7,728 bases of DNA from Rhodanobacteraceae bacterium (GTDB lineage Bacteria > Pseudomonadota > Gammaproteobacteria > Xanthomonadales > Rhodanobacteraceae), in contig JAICIW010000088.1 in assembly GCA_025928735.1 (NCBI GenBank), positions 1 through 7,728 of the forward strand, read 5' to 3'. Shown one piece after another: positions 1 through 6,407 of this stretch. The notes beneath the pieces were generated by a model. The model was given only the letters and a program-made list of their open reading frames with translations. It was not told the origin of the DNA and did no database searches. The first letter of the stretch is position 1. The number at the start of each line of letters is the position of its first letter. Made by a program: the position numbers and the translations under genes.

Positions 1-531
1 ATCGCCTTCCACGACCTGACGATCGTGTTGCTGACGGCGATCGCGCTGGTTTTCACGTTGCTGCTGTTCCTGTACGAGAGCTTCCGCGCCGCGATCGTGG
101 TGATGATCCAGCCGCTCCTGGCCATCTGCGCCGTCTTCATCGGACTCTGGATCACCGGCATCGAACTCAACATCTCGGCAATGATGGGCATGACGATGAT
201 CGTCGGCATTGTCACCGAACTCGCGATATTCTATTTTTCCGAACTTGCGGACATCCGGGCCCATGCGGGGAGCGACGAAAACCCTTCGCTCCGAGAAATG
301 TTGATTGACGCGGGCAAGCGGCGCGCCCGCGCCATCCTGATGTCCGCGATTGCCGCAATCCTCACCTTGTCGCCGCTGGCGCTGGCGATCGGGCGTGGTT
401 CGCGGATGCAGCAACCATTGGCGATCGCGATCATCTTCGGAATGGCCGCGGCCGTGCCGCTGGTGCTGGTGGTAATGCCCACCCTGTATTCGTTGCTGAT
501 GCGGCGCAAGCGGCAGCAACAAGGCCAATGA
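1..531 (+). CDS. RND efflux transporter permease subunit, C-terminal part (5'-truncated)
   Basis: The reading frame is open from the first base and ends at TGA 529-531, so only the last 176 residues are present; GTG 25 is an internal codon, not the start. The protein has the last transmembrane helices of an RND (AcrB/CzcA-like) proton-driven inner-membrane pump: a hydrophobic helix (about nt 25-75), a loop with YESF, paired helices at about nt 97-170 and 175-250, the cytoplasmic stretch with KRRARAILMSAIAA (nt 313-360), and a final helix ending in a basic tail RRKRQQQGQ. The phrases LAIGRGSRMQQPLAIAII and VVMPTLYSLL match the usual RND C-terminus. Such pumps work with a periplasmic adaptor and an outer-membrane channel, whose genes may lie upstream. 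The substrate cannot be told from this end. Oddity: where AcrB has its proton-relay Lys, this protein reads GIVTELAIF, with Glu (nt 217-219). Confidence 0.9.
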   Translation: MAFHDLTIVLLTAIALVFTLLLFLYESFRAAIVVMIQPLLAICAVFIGLWITGIELNISAMMGMTMIVGIVTELAIFYFSELADIRAHAGSDENPSLREMLIDAGKRRARAILMSAIAAILTLSPLALAIGRGSRMQQPLAIAIIFGMAAAVPLVLVVMPTLYSLLMRRKRQQQGQ

Positions 532-533
532 CG

Positions 534-557
534 CTTCCTGCCCGCTTGCGGGGAAGG
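534..557. repeat. GC-rich palindromic element at the convergent gene junction
   Basis: Three bases after the RND stop codon, CCCGC (541-545) and GCGGG (548-552) face each other. They are flanked by CTTC (534-537) and GAAG (553-556), with a 3-base bulge. The arrangement resembles the hairpin at 607-628: both read cttcct, a CCGC-type arm, two bases, gcgggg, then aagg. No T-run follows on either side, so it is a weak terminator candidate. It may be a REP-like intergenic palindrome; I recall CCCGCTTGCGGG-cored repeats between genes in many GC-rich proteobacteria. Confidence 0.4.
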
Positions 558-580
558 TTGGGTCGGGGGCAATTCCGCAG

Positions 581-2008
581 CTACTCCCCGTCTGCCGTTC
601 GGGCAGCTTCCTCCGCACGCGGGGGAAGGAATTTGTTTTGCCAGTGCAATGTGGCGTGCAACACGTCGTCTTTCAGTTGGTACGCCAGTGTCATCTTCAG
701 CGCACGCGCGGCGGCAGCGGCCAGCGCCAGACCGAGTCCCGCGTGGCCCGCGCCCTGAGCGTCCTTGCGCCAGAAGCGCTGGCCGAAGTTGACCAGATCA
801 TCCGTGTGCAACACGGGCGCCGCGTTGCACACTTCGATGCTGTCCCGCGTCGCCCGCAAGCTGACGACACCCCCGGCCGGGACGTAAGCCACCGCGTTGC
901 CGAGCAGGTTGTCGAGCACGATTTCGAGCAGCGCAGGATCGGTGTCGATTGCCAAACCCGAATCGTTCGACTCCGCGATTTCGATGCGCACCTCGCGTGC
1001 ACGCGCAGCCTCGTGATGTCGCTCGCTCACCCGCGCGAGTTGCGACCCCAGCGGCACGTGTTCGGGATGCGGTTGCTCCAGCCCCGACTGGATGCGCGTC
1101 AGTTGCAAGAGGGCGGTGACGGTCGCTTCCAGTTCCGCGCCGATGCTGCCGACTTCCCCGAGCAGGCCGTGCGCGTCGCGTCCGCTCGGGTAGCGGCGTT
1201 CCACGTCCACCAGCGCGCGCAATTCGGCGAGCCGCGTGCGAAATTCGTGCGCGAGACCCGAGGCGAACTGGCGTTCGCGGGCCAGTCCCTCGTCCATCCG
1301 CGCCAGCACCTCGTTGAAACGCGCGACCAGCGGGGCCAGTTCGGTTGTGTTGGCCGCCGGCAGACGACCGCCCGGCGCATCCGGGCCGATGCCGGCCATC
1401 GCACGATCCAGCACCGAGAGTGGACGCAAGCTGCGCCGTACCAGCCAGGGCGTCAGCAGCAACACCAGCGCGCAGGCGCCCAGCAGACAACCCAACAGGA
1501 TGATGTCGAGCGTATCCAGAAGATCGTCCAGCGGTCCGCTCTGGAGCGCATAAGTAAGCGCGCAGCTCGGTGCGGTGGACGCGGAGGCGCGAGCGGCGTG
1601 CGTGGGCGTGAACCGGAATGCGACCACGCGCAGCGCGCGGCCATCGCGCGAGCGCGCGTCGGCGAACATGGGTTCGACCTCGGCGGCGACAGAAGGCGGC
1701 GCTTCCGTACTGCGCGCAATCACGGCGCCCCCACAGCGCAAATCGTACCAACTGGATTCCGCGTTGCCGGGAAATACAGTGGCCGCCGCATTGTCGGCGT
1801 CCACGGCGATGCGGCCATTCTCGATCTGCGTCAGCGCCGCCAGCGATTGCGCACGCGACAGCAACGAAGCATCGAAGCGCTGCTGCATCTCGGCATCGGC
1901 CCGCCAATCCACGATTTTTGCCGCTGCGCCGAACACCACCAGCACGGCCAGCGCCAGCAGCAGCGTCAGGCGCGCGCGCAACGAGAAGGTTTTGACGCGC
2001 GCCTTCAC
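581..2008 (-). CDS. Sensor histidine kinase of an OmpR-type two-component system
   Basis: A 475-residue membrane kinase that should autophosphorylate on His and pass the phosphate to the regulator encoded just upstream. Order: TM1 (about 15-31), a periplasmic domain (32-167) with two Cys (92, 149) that could form a disulfide, TM2 (168-189), HAMP-like linker, H-box GLAHEFRTRLAEL with His254, N-box LLGNAVAY (Asn371), F-box FGQRFWR and G2 box GHAGLGLAL. The start is GTG 2008, whose bases overlap the regulator stop (GTGA), a typical translational-coupling arrangement. A GTG at 2056 would add 16 residues and a 52-base overlap and is less likely. Oddities: the H-box Pro is Arg (HEFRTRL; canonical HExRTPL), the G1 box (DxGxG) is replaced by VCNAAPV, and the last 15 residues after HWQNK are encoded by palindromic DNA. 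The family resembles QseC/PmrB/TctE-type kinases; the signal is unknown. Confidence 0.92.
   Translation of the reverse strand: MKARVKTFSLRARLTLLLALAVLVVFGAAAKIVDWRADAEMQQRFDASLLSRAQSLAALTQIENGRIAVDADNAAATVFPGNAESSWYDLRCGGAVIARSTEAPPSVAAEVEPMFADARSRDGRALRVVAFRFTPTHAARASASTAPSCALTYALQSGPLDDLLDTLDIILLGCLLGACALVLLLTPWLVRRSLRPLSVLDRAMAGIGPDAPGGRLPAANTTELAPLVARFNEVLARMDEGLARERQFASGLAHEFRTRLAELRALVDVERRYPSGRDAHGLLGEVGSIGAELEATVTALLQLTRIQSGLEQPHPEHVPLGSQLARVSERHHEAARAREVRIEIAESNDSGLAIDTDPALLEIVLDNLLGNAVAYVPAGGVVSLRATRDSIEVCNAAPVLHTDDLVNFGQRFWRKDAQGAGHAGLGLALAAAAARALKMTLAYQLKDDVLHATLHWQNKFLPPRAEEAARTADGE
607..639 (+). terminator. Candidate intrinsic terminator for the rightward RND gene, inside the kinase 3' end
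   Basis: CTTCC (607-611) pairs with GGAAG (624-628), T612 with G623 as a wobble, and CCGC (613-616) with GCGG (619-622), giving a strong 9-10 bp stem with a very short loop. On the + strand a T-rich stretch follows (gaatttgtttt, 629-639), as expected for Rho-independent termination of rightward transcripts. The RND stop codon lies about 75 bases upstream, with no rightward gene between. The same DNA encodes kinase residues Leu461-Glu467 on the minus strand. A second small hairpin (CTGCC 592-596 / GGCAG 602-606) sits next to it. The structure is seen in the sequence; the function is inferred. Confidence 0.45.
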
Positions 2009-2670
2009 GGAATCAGATAGCCGGCGCCGCGCCGGTTTTCGATCAGGCCATCGCACCCGGCGTCCGCAAGCTTGCGCCGCAAACCGAACACGACAACCTC
2101 GACGCTCCGGTCCGACGCTTCGCTTTCGCTGCCGGCGATGCGCTCCAGGATGTCGGCGCGCGCAAACACCCGGCCACGGTGGCGCAGCAGCAATTCGAGC
2201 AGCCCGAACTCGCGCGGCGTGAGTTGCAGCACGCTGCCGTTCGCGCTGGCGCGGCGCGCCTGCGGATCGAGCCGCACGCCCGCGTGTTCCAGCACGTCCA
2301 CGTGCGTCTCGGCGGGACGTCGCGCCAGCGCGTGCAGGCGTGCGACCAGTTCCTCGAACGCGAACGGTTTCATCAGGTAATCGTCGGCCCCGGCATTCAG
2401 CGCGTCCACGCGATCCGCGACCTGGTCACGCGCCGACAGCACCAGCACGCGCGGCCGTTCGCCGCCCGCGGGCAACGCGCGCAGCACGCCGAACCCATCC
2501 AGTCGCGGAAGCCCGAGATCCAGCACCACGAAATCGTAGCCGTAGGTCGCAAGATAACCGGCCGCTTCGACGCCATCGGCCGCGACATCCGCCGTGAATC
2601 CCGCGGCATGCAACCCGCGCGCGAGCGTCGCGCGCAAACGTTCGGAGTCTTCGACCAGCAGCAGCTTCAT
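2005..2670 (-). CDS. OmpR/PhoB-family response regulator
   Basis: A 221-residue DNA-binding regulator paired with the downstream kinase. The receiver domain (1-about 115) has the acidic pair Glu7/Asp8, phosphoacceptor Asp51 (VVLDLGLPRLDG), Ser79 (VLSARD) and Lys101 (DDYLMKPF), so phosphorylation should work normally. The C-terminal winged helix (about 125-221) has LTPREFGLLELLLRHRG, the recognition-helix region SDRSVEVVVFGLRRKL and the final wing RRGAGYLIP, all typical of the family. I chose ATG 2670 (MKLLLVEDS, the usual family N-terminus); GGGA lies 9 bases upstream. ATG 2679 would add three residues and has its GGGA directly against the start codon. The stop overlaps the kinase start by 4 bases. 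Self-regulation and control of the divergent PAP2 gene are plausible but not shown. QseB/PmrA-like regulators are the nearest I can name. Confidence 0.95.
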   Translation of the reverse strand: MKLLLVEDSERLRATLARGLHAAGFTADVAADGVEAAGYLATYGYDFVVLDLGLPRLDGFGVLRALPAGGERPRVLVLSARDQVADRVDALNAGADDYLMKPFAFEELVARLHALARRPAETHVDVLEHAGVRLDPQARRASANGSVLQLTPREFGLLELLLRHRGRVFARADILERIAGSESEASDRSVEVVVFGLRRKLADAGCDGLIENRRGAGYLIP

Positions 2671-2821
2671 GAACGGCATTCCCGAGGCATGCCGCGAAAG
2701 CTACCACCGCCCGTCACCAAGGACACGCAATCGCCTTGCAAGGTTCCCGAAAGCTACGACGAAGCGGCCGCTAAGCATGCGGCAGCAAAGTGGCACGCAT
2801 CGCAAACCGAAGATTCCCGGC
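2671..2821. promoter_or_regulatory. Divergent control region between the two-component system and the PAP2 gene
   Basis: These 151 bases must carry the promoters of both the leftward regulator/kinase operon and the rightward phosphatase gene. The 10-mer CGAAAGCTAC occurs twice in direct orientation, at 2695-2704 and 2748-2757; the 53-base spacing is near five helical turns. GCATGC occurs three times (2687-2692, within the palindrome GGCATGCC 2686-2693; 2775-2780; 2820-2825, overlapping the phosphatase ATG). The phrase TTCCCG recurs at 2679, 2744 and 2814. These are candidate operator half-sites. I found no convincing -35/-10 pair on either strand, and the close 10-11 bp repeats typical of OmpR-family sites are not evident. 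Confidence 0.35.
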
Positions 2822-3466
2822 ATGCAACCAGGCACCCTTCTAAGACGCTTCGCGATGTGGCTCCTGATCGGCATTGCCGCAGCGGCCCCGACGGGCAAGG
2901 CCTTTGCCGCGAGCGGTCCGTTCGGCATCGATCACCGCATCGCCTACGACAACAGTGGCATCTGGACGCGCAACAACCAGAAGACGCTGATGGGCGCCAC
3001 CATCCTGACCGTGGTGGGCGGCTCGCTCGCGCTCGGCGATCAGGACAAACTGGGTGACACGTTCTGGCGCTCACTCGACTCGATGGCGGTGTCGTCGGTG
3101 ATCGCACAGGCTGCGAAATCGACGTTCCAGCGTCAGCGCCCTTCGCAAACCGGCAACCCGAACAAGTTTTTCCAGGGTTTCAAATACGAGAGTTTTCCGA
3201 GCGGTGAAGTCACCGCGATCGCCGGCGCGGTGACCCCGTTCGTGGTGGCTTATGGCCACGACCACCCCGCCGTGTATGCGCTGGAACTGCTGCCGCTTTA
3301 CGATGCCGTCGCGCGGGTCAAGACGCGCGGGCACTGGCAAAGCGACGTGCTGGCCGGCTGGGCCATCGGCACCGCTGTCGGCATCTGGGCCGCGCATCGC
3401 GATTCGCCATTGATCCTGGGCTGGTTGCCGGGTGGATTCCAGGTGGGCTTCATCCACCGTTTCTGA
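2822..3466 (+). CDS. PAP2-family (type 2 phosphatidic acid phosphatase) membrane/periplasmic phosphatase
   Basis: A 214-residue protein of the PAP2 acid phosphatase superfamily, whose members remove phosphate from lipid or polyprenyl phosphates or small periplasmic substrates. An N-terminal signal sequence (LLRRF, hydrophobic 11-22, possible cleavage after AFA at 29) predicts export. Motif 1 is complete: K99, six residues, R106-P107. Motif 3 is complete: R165, five residues, H171 (nucleophile), three residues, D175. Motif 2 reads FPSGE (126-129), with Glu129 where the family has a catalytic His; I recall the same PSGE in Xanthomonas relatives, so it may define a subfamily rather than a broken enzyme. 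I chose ATG 2822 (weak GAAG 8 bases upstream); ATG 2777 and ATG 2855 are alternatives, the latter trimming the basic part of the signal sequence. It is divergent from the response regulator. Substrate unknown; lipid A or undecaprenyl pyrophosphate are guesses. Confidence 0.85.
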   Translation: MQPGTLLRRFAMWLLIGIAAAAPTGKAFAASGPFGIDHRIAYDNSGIWTRNNQKTLMGATILTVVGGSLALGDQDKLGDTFWRSLDSMAVSSVIAQAAKSTFQRQRPSQTGNPNKFFQGFKYESFPSGEVTAIAGAVTPFVVAYGHDHPAVYALELLPLYDAVARVKTRGHWQSDVLAGWAIGTAVGIWAAHRDSPLILGWLPGGFQVGFIHRF

Positions 3467-3493
3467 TGCCATCGCGAATCAAGGCCGCGCAAC

Positions 3494-3507
3494 GCGCAAC
3501 ACTGCGC
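3494..3507. other. Small hairpin downstream of the PAP2 gene
   Basis: GCGCA (3494-3498) and TGCGC (3503-3507) form a 5-bp stem with an ACAC loop, about 30 bases after the phosphatase stop codon. The 10-bp palindrome CCATCGATGG follows at 3509-3518. There is no T-run, so this is at most a weak or Rho-assisted end of the transcript. Confidence 0.2.
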
Positions 3508-3525
3508 TCCATCGATGGCGCAGGT

Positions 3526-3660
3526 TCACGACAGCTTCTCGAGGAGATCCTCGATCGCGCGATCCAGTTTTCCCGGTTGGTCGCACATCACGCAATGACG
3601 CGACGGCGCGATCGATACGAACTACGCGTCGGGCACGCTGGTGATCTGACGCTTGAGTAG
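3526..3660 (-). pseudogene. Decayed C-terminal remnant of an alpha/beta hydrolase
   Basis: Reading the minus strand from 3660, one frame gives LLKRQITSVPDA, then TAG (3624-3622), then FVSIAPSRHCVMCDQPGKLD and AIEDLLEKLS up to TGA (3528-3526). The pattern VPDA-x-FVSIAPSRHxVMxDQP, with about 15 residues to the stop, matches from memory the C-terminal end of many alpha/beta-fold hydrolases, where the His of SRH is the catalytic triad His. The internal TAG sits where these proteins usually have Arg. No start codon, nucleophile elbow (GxSxG) or other part of a hydrolase is visible: the region directly upstream on this strand is the intact 3' end of ppc. It therefore looks like the tail of a gene mostly deleted by rearrangement. 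The similarity is recognised by eye only. Confidence 0.5.
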
Positions 3661-3698
3661 CCGCCGCCAAAACCGCCGCGCGTGCCGCACGGCATGCC

Positions 3699-6407
3699 TC
3701 AACCGGTGTTCTGCAGGCCCTGCGATACCCCGTTGACGCAGGCAACCAGCGCACGCAGCAGTGCCTCGTCCGCACCGCCGCTCGCGCGCCAGCGCCGGAG
3801 CAAGTCCACTTGCAGCAGGCTCATCGGATCGACGTAGGGGTTGCGCAAATGGATCGACACCGCCAGACGCGGATCGCCACGCAGCAGCGTGTCGCTGTCT
3901 TTCAACTTGAGCAGACCGTCGCGGGTGCGCGCGAATTCCGCTTCGATCAAACCGAAGAATTCGGCGTGCAGGGGACCTGCCAGTTTCGAGAACGCCGCGG
4001 CGATGCCGAGATCGCATTTGGCCAGCAGCATCTCCACGTCGTCCAGCACGTTGGCGAAGAACGGCCACTCGCGCGCCATTTCCGCCAGTTCCGCTTCGCC
4101 GAATGTCCGCACGCCGCGTTCGAGCGCGCTGCCGAGGCCGTACCAGCCGGTCACGATGGAACGACACTGCGTCCACGAAAACACCCACGGGATTGCGCGC
4201 AGGTCCTCGACGCCGCGCATGCTGCGCCGGCTGGCCGGGCGCGAGCTCATGGTCATGCGCTCGATCACGTCGATCGGCGTGGCGGCACGGAAATAATCGA
4301 CGAAACCCGGTCGCTCGACCAGCGCGCGATACGCCTCGCGGCTGTGTTGCGCCAGCACGCCCATGCGTTCGCGCCACAAGTCTTCGCGCGACTCCGCCTC
4401 GCGCGGACGGAGGCTGGCGCGCAATACCGCGCCCGCGGTTTGCTCCAGGTTGCGCAAGGCGAGCGCACGGATGCCGTACTTGCGATGGATCACCTCGCCC
4501 TGCTCGGTGACGCGCAGGCGGCCGGCCACCGCGCCGCGCGGCGACGCCATCAATGCCGGCGTCACCTTGCCACCGCCGCGGCTGGCCGAACCACCGCGGC
4601 CATGGAAGAACGTCAGGCCAATGCCGGTTTCGCGCGCGACTTCCAGCAACTCCACCTGCGCGCGTTGCAGCGCCCAGCGTGCGGCGAGGATGCCGCCGTC
4701 CTTGGCGCTGTCGGAATAGCCGAGCATGATCAACTGGCGATCGCCGCGGCGCGACAGGTGTTCGCGATAGACCGGATCTTCCAGCAGTGCGCGCAGCGTG
4801 GCGGCGCCATGTTTGAGGTCATCGACCGTTTCGAACAGCGGCGCGATGTCGAGCGGCACGCCGTCGTCTTCGACCAGGCCACCGTCACGCGCCAGTGCCA
4901 GCACGGCCAGAACGTCGGCGGCCGAGCGCGCCATCGAGATGATGTAGGGACCGGTGGCGTCGGGACCGTAGTCACGACGCGCCCCGGTGAGCGTCGCGAA
5001 CACCGCCTTCAGGCGCGCCGCGGCCGGATCGTCGTGCGCGGTGAAGGTGTCTTGTCCTGCCGCCAATCCGCGCAAGCACATCGCGCGATCGTCTGCAGGT
5101 CGGCCGGCCCATCCGGGATCGTCCAGCAATACCGCCAGCACGTCGTCGTGCACGCGCGCATCCTGTCGCACGTCCAGCCGCGCCAGATGGAATCCGAAGG
5201 TGCGCACGCGCCGCAGCAACCGGCGCACGCCGAACAATCCGGCGTGTTCGCCCTTGTGCGCGGCGAGGCTTCCGGCGATCAGCGCCACGTCGGCCTGGAA
5301 TTCGGTGGCATTGGCGTAGCGTTCCGCAGCCTCGTTGCCGGTGGCGGCCAGTCGCGCACGCATCAGGGTGAGCAGGCAGCGATATGGCATGTTCGCGTGG
5401 CGGGGACGGATCGCGGCGGCCGCTTGCGGAAGACGCGCCCGGTAATCGTCCAGCCGCCGGCGCAAGGCATTGGAAACCCGCGCGCGATCGTCGGTCTGGC
5501 TGAGCAGGCGTTCCAGGTGCGCGCATTCAGACTGGTAGCGCGCCAGCACCATCGCGCGTTGCGCGCGCAAGGTTTCACCGATGGTGTCCGCGCCCACGTT
5601 GGGATTGCCGTCCATGTCGCCGCCCACCCACGAGCCGAAACGCAGCAGCCGCGGCAACTCAGCGCAGACGCCGTAGACGCGCTCGAGTTCGTGTTCCAGC
5701 GACTCGTAGAACACCGGCAGCACCCGATACAGGGGGCCCGCGAGATAGAAGCTCACGTGTTCGAATTCATCCTGCACGCTGGGCCGGACCGCCGAGGCTT
5801 CGGCGGTTTGCCAGCTCGCGGTGAGCGCAGTCAGCAGGCGCTGGTGATCAACGGCACGTTCCTGCGGCGTGCGCGAGGCGTCGAAGCCTTCCACCAGCGC
5901 CTGAACGATTGCCTGTTCCTTCTCCAGCAGCGAGCGGCGCACGGCCTCGGTCGGATGCGCGGTGAACACCGGCTCGATGTCCACACGTTCGAGCCACTCC
6001 AGCAATTCTTCGACCCCCACGCCGCGCGCCTTCAGCGATGCCAGTACGTCGGCCAGCGATTCGGGCTGCGGCGCGGCGCCAGCAAGCTGGTAGTCGCGAC
6101 GGCGGCGGATGCGGTGCACGCGTTCGGCGGTGTTGACGGCCTGGAACCAGGCCGAGAACGCGCGCGCCAATGCTTCCGCATCGGCGGCGTCCAACCCTGC
6201 CAGCGATTCGGCAAGATCATCCACCGCCTGCCCTTCACGACGACGCCGGATCGCCGCGGTGCGGACGTCGTCCACCCGCTGATAGAACGCTTCGCCTTCC
6301 TGCTCGGCCAGCATTCGGCCCACCAGGATGCCGAGCCGATGCACGTCTTCGCGCAAAGGCCCGTCGCGCGGCAGGAAATCGGGAATGCTGTCGGCGGATT
6401 CGGGCAT
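3699..6407 (-). CDS. ppc: Phosphoenolpyruvate carboxylase
   Basis: A complete 902-residue enzyme that carboxylates phosphoenolpyruvate with bicarbonate to oxaloacetate and phosphate in the cytoplasm, refilling the citric acid cycle. The family signatures appear in order: VFTAHPTEAVRRSLLEK with catalytic His151, GSWVGGDMDGNPNV (258-271), LDVRQDARVH (411-420), MLGYSDSAKDGG with Lys569 (561-572), the glycine-rich catalytic loop FHGRGGSASRGGG (601-613), RAIPWVFSWTQCR (737-749), and the conserved C-terminal end QNTG. Residues matching the E. coli aspartate-inhibition site are all kept by my alignment: Arg610, Lys797, Arg855 and Asn900, so aspartate feedback is expected. Length is normal for bacterial PEPC (about 880-930). 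ATG 6407 is preceded by GAGGA (complement of 6412-6416) four bases away. The gene stands alone, divergent from the TraB/GumN gene. A small hairpin (TGCCG 3683-3687 / CGGCA 3690-3694) follows the stop, with only a weak T-tract further on. Confidence 0.98.
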   Translation of the reverse strand: MPESADSIPDFLPRDGPLREDVHRLGILVGRMLAEQEGEAFYQRVDDVRTAAIRRRREGQAVDDLAESLAGLDAADAEALARAFSAWFQAVNTAERVHRIRRRRDYQLAGAAPQPESLADVLASLKARGVGVEELLEWLERVDIEPVFTAHPTEAVRRSLLEKEQAIVQALVEGFDASRTPQERAVDHQRLLTALTASWQTAEASAVRPSVQDEFEHVSFYLAGPLYRVLPVFYESLEHELERVYGVCAELPRLLRFGSWVGGDMDGNPNVGADTIGETLRAQRAMVLARYQSECAHLERLLSQTDDRARVSNALRRRLDDYRARLPQAAAAIRPRHANMPYRCLLTLMRARLAATGNEAAERYANATEFQADVALIAGSLAAHKGEHAGLFGVRRLLRRVRTFGFHLARLDVRQDARVHDDVLAVLLDDPGWAGRPADDRAMCLRGLAAGQDTFTAHDDPAAARLKAVFATLTGARRDYGPDATGPYIISMARSAADVLAVLALARDGGLVEDDGVPLDIAPLFETVDDLKHGAATLRALLEDPVYREHLSRRGDRQLIMLGYSDSAKDGGILAARWALQRAQVELLEVARETGIGLTFFHGRGGSASRGGGKVTPALMASPRGAVAGRLRVTEQGEVIHRKYGIRALALRNLEQTAGAVLRASLRPREAESREDLWRERMGVLAQHSREAYRALVERPGFVDYFRAATPIDVIERMTMSSRPASRRSMRGVEDLRAIPWVFSWTQCRSIVTGWYGLGSALERGVRTFGEAELAEMAREWPFFANVLDDVEMLLAKCDLGIAAAFSKLAGPLHAEFFGLIEAEFARTRDGLLKLKDSDTLLRGDPRLAVSIHLRNPYVDPMSLLQVDLLRRWRASGGADEALLRALVACVNGVSQGLQNTG

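Noticed and set aside
638..2020. A 460-residue open frame on the + strand opposite the histidine kinase
   Set aside because: No domain, biased Arg/Gln/His composition, and full overlap with a well-supported kinase; a codon-bias shadow.
2009..2056. Upstream GTG start for the kinase
   Set aside because: It gives a 52-base overlap with the regulator and a low-complexity basic extension; GTG 2008 gives the classic 4-base overlap directly before TM1.
2594..2821. N-terminal extension of the PAP2 frame back to 2594
   Set aside because: It would overlap the response regulator and place about 75 basic, unstructured residues before a good signal peptide; ATG 2822 fits better.
3553..3564. Perfect palindrome GATCGCGCGATC as a possible binding or attachment site
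   Set aside because: GATCG and CGCG words are very frequent in this GC-rich sequence, and nothing around it suggests integration or regulation.
3466..3660. A 64-residue + strand frame whose ATG overlaps the PAP2 stop (TGATG), suggesting coupling
   Set aside because: No recognisable features and no separate ribosome site; the same DNA reads better on the minus strand as a hydrolase tail. Kept only as a remote possibility.
3681..3698. Hairpin after the ppc stop as a terminator
   Set aside because: The stem is short (5 bp plus a wobble extension) and only four T residues follow about a dozen bases later; not enough to call.
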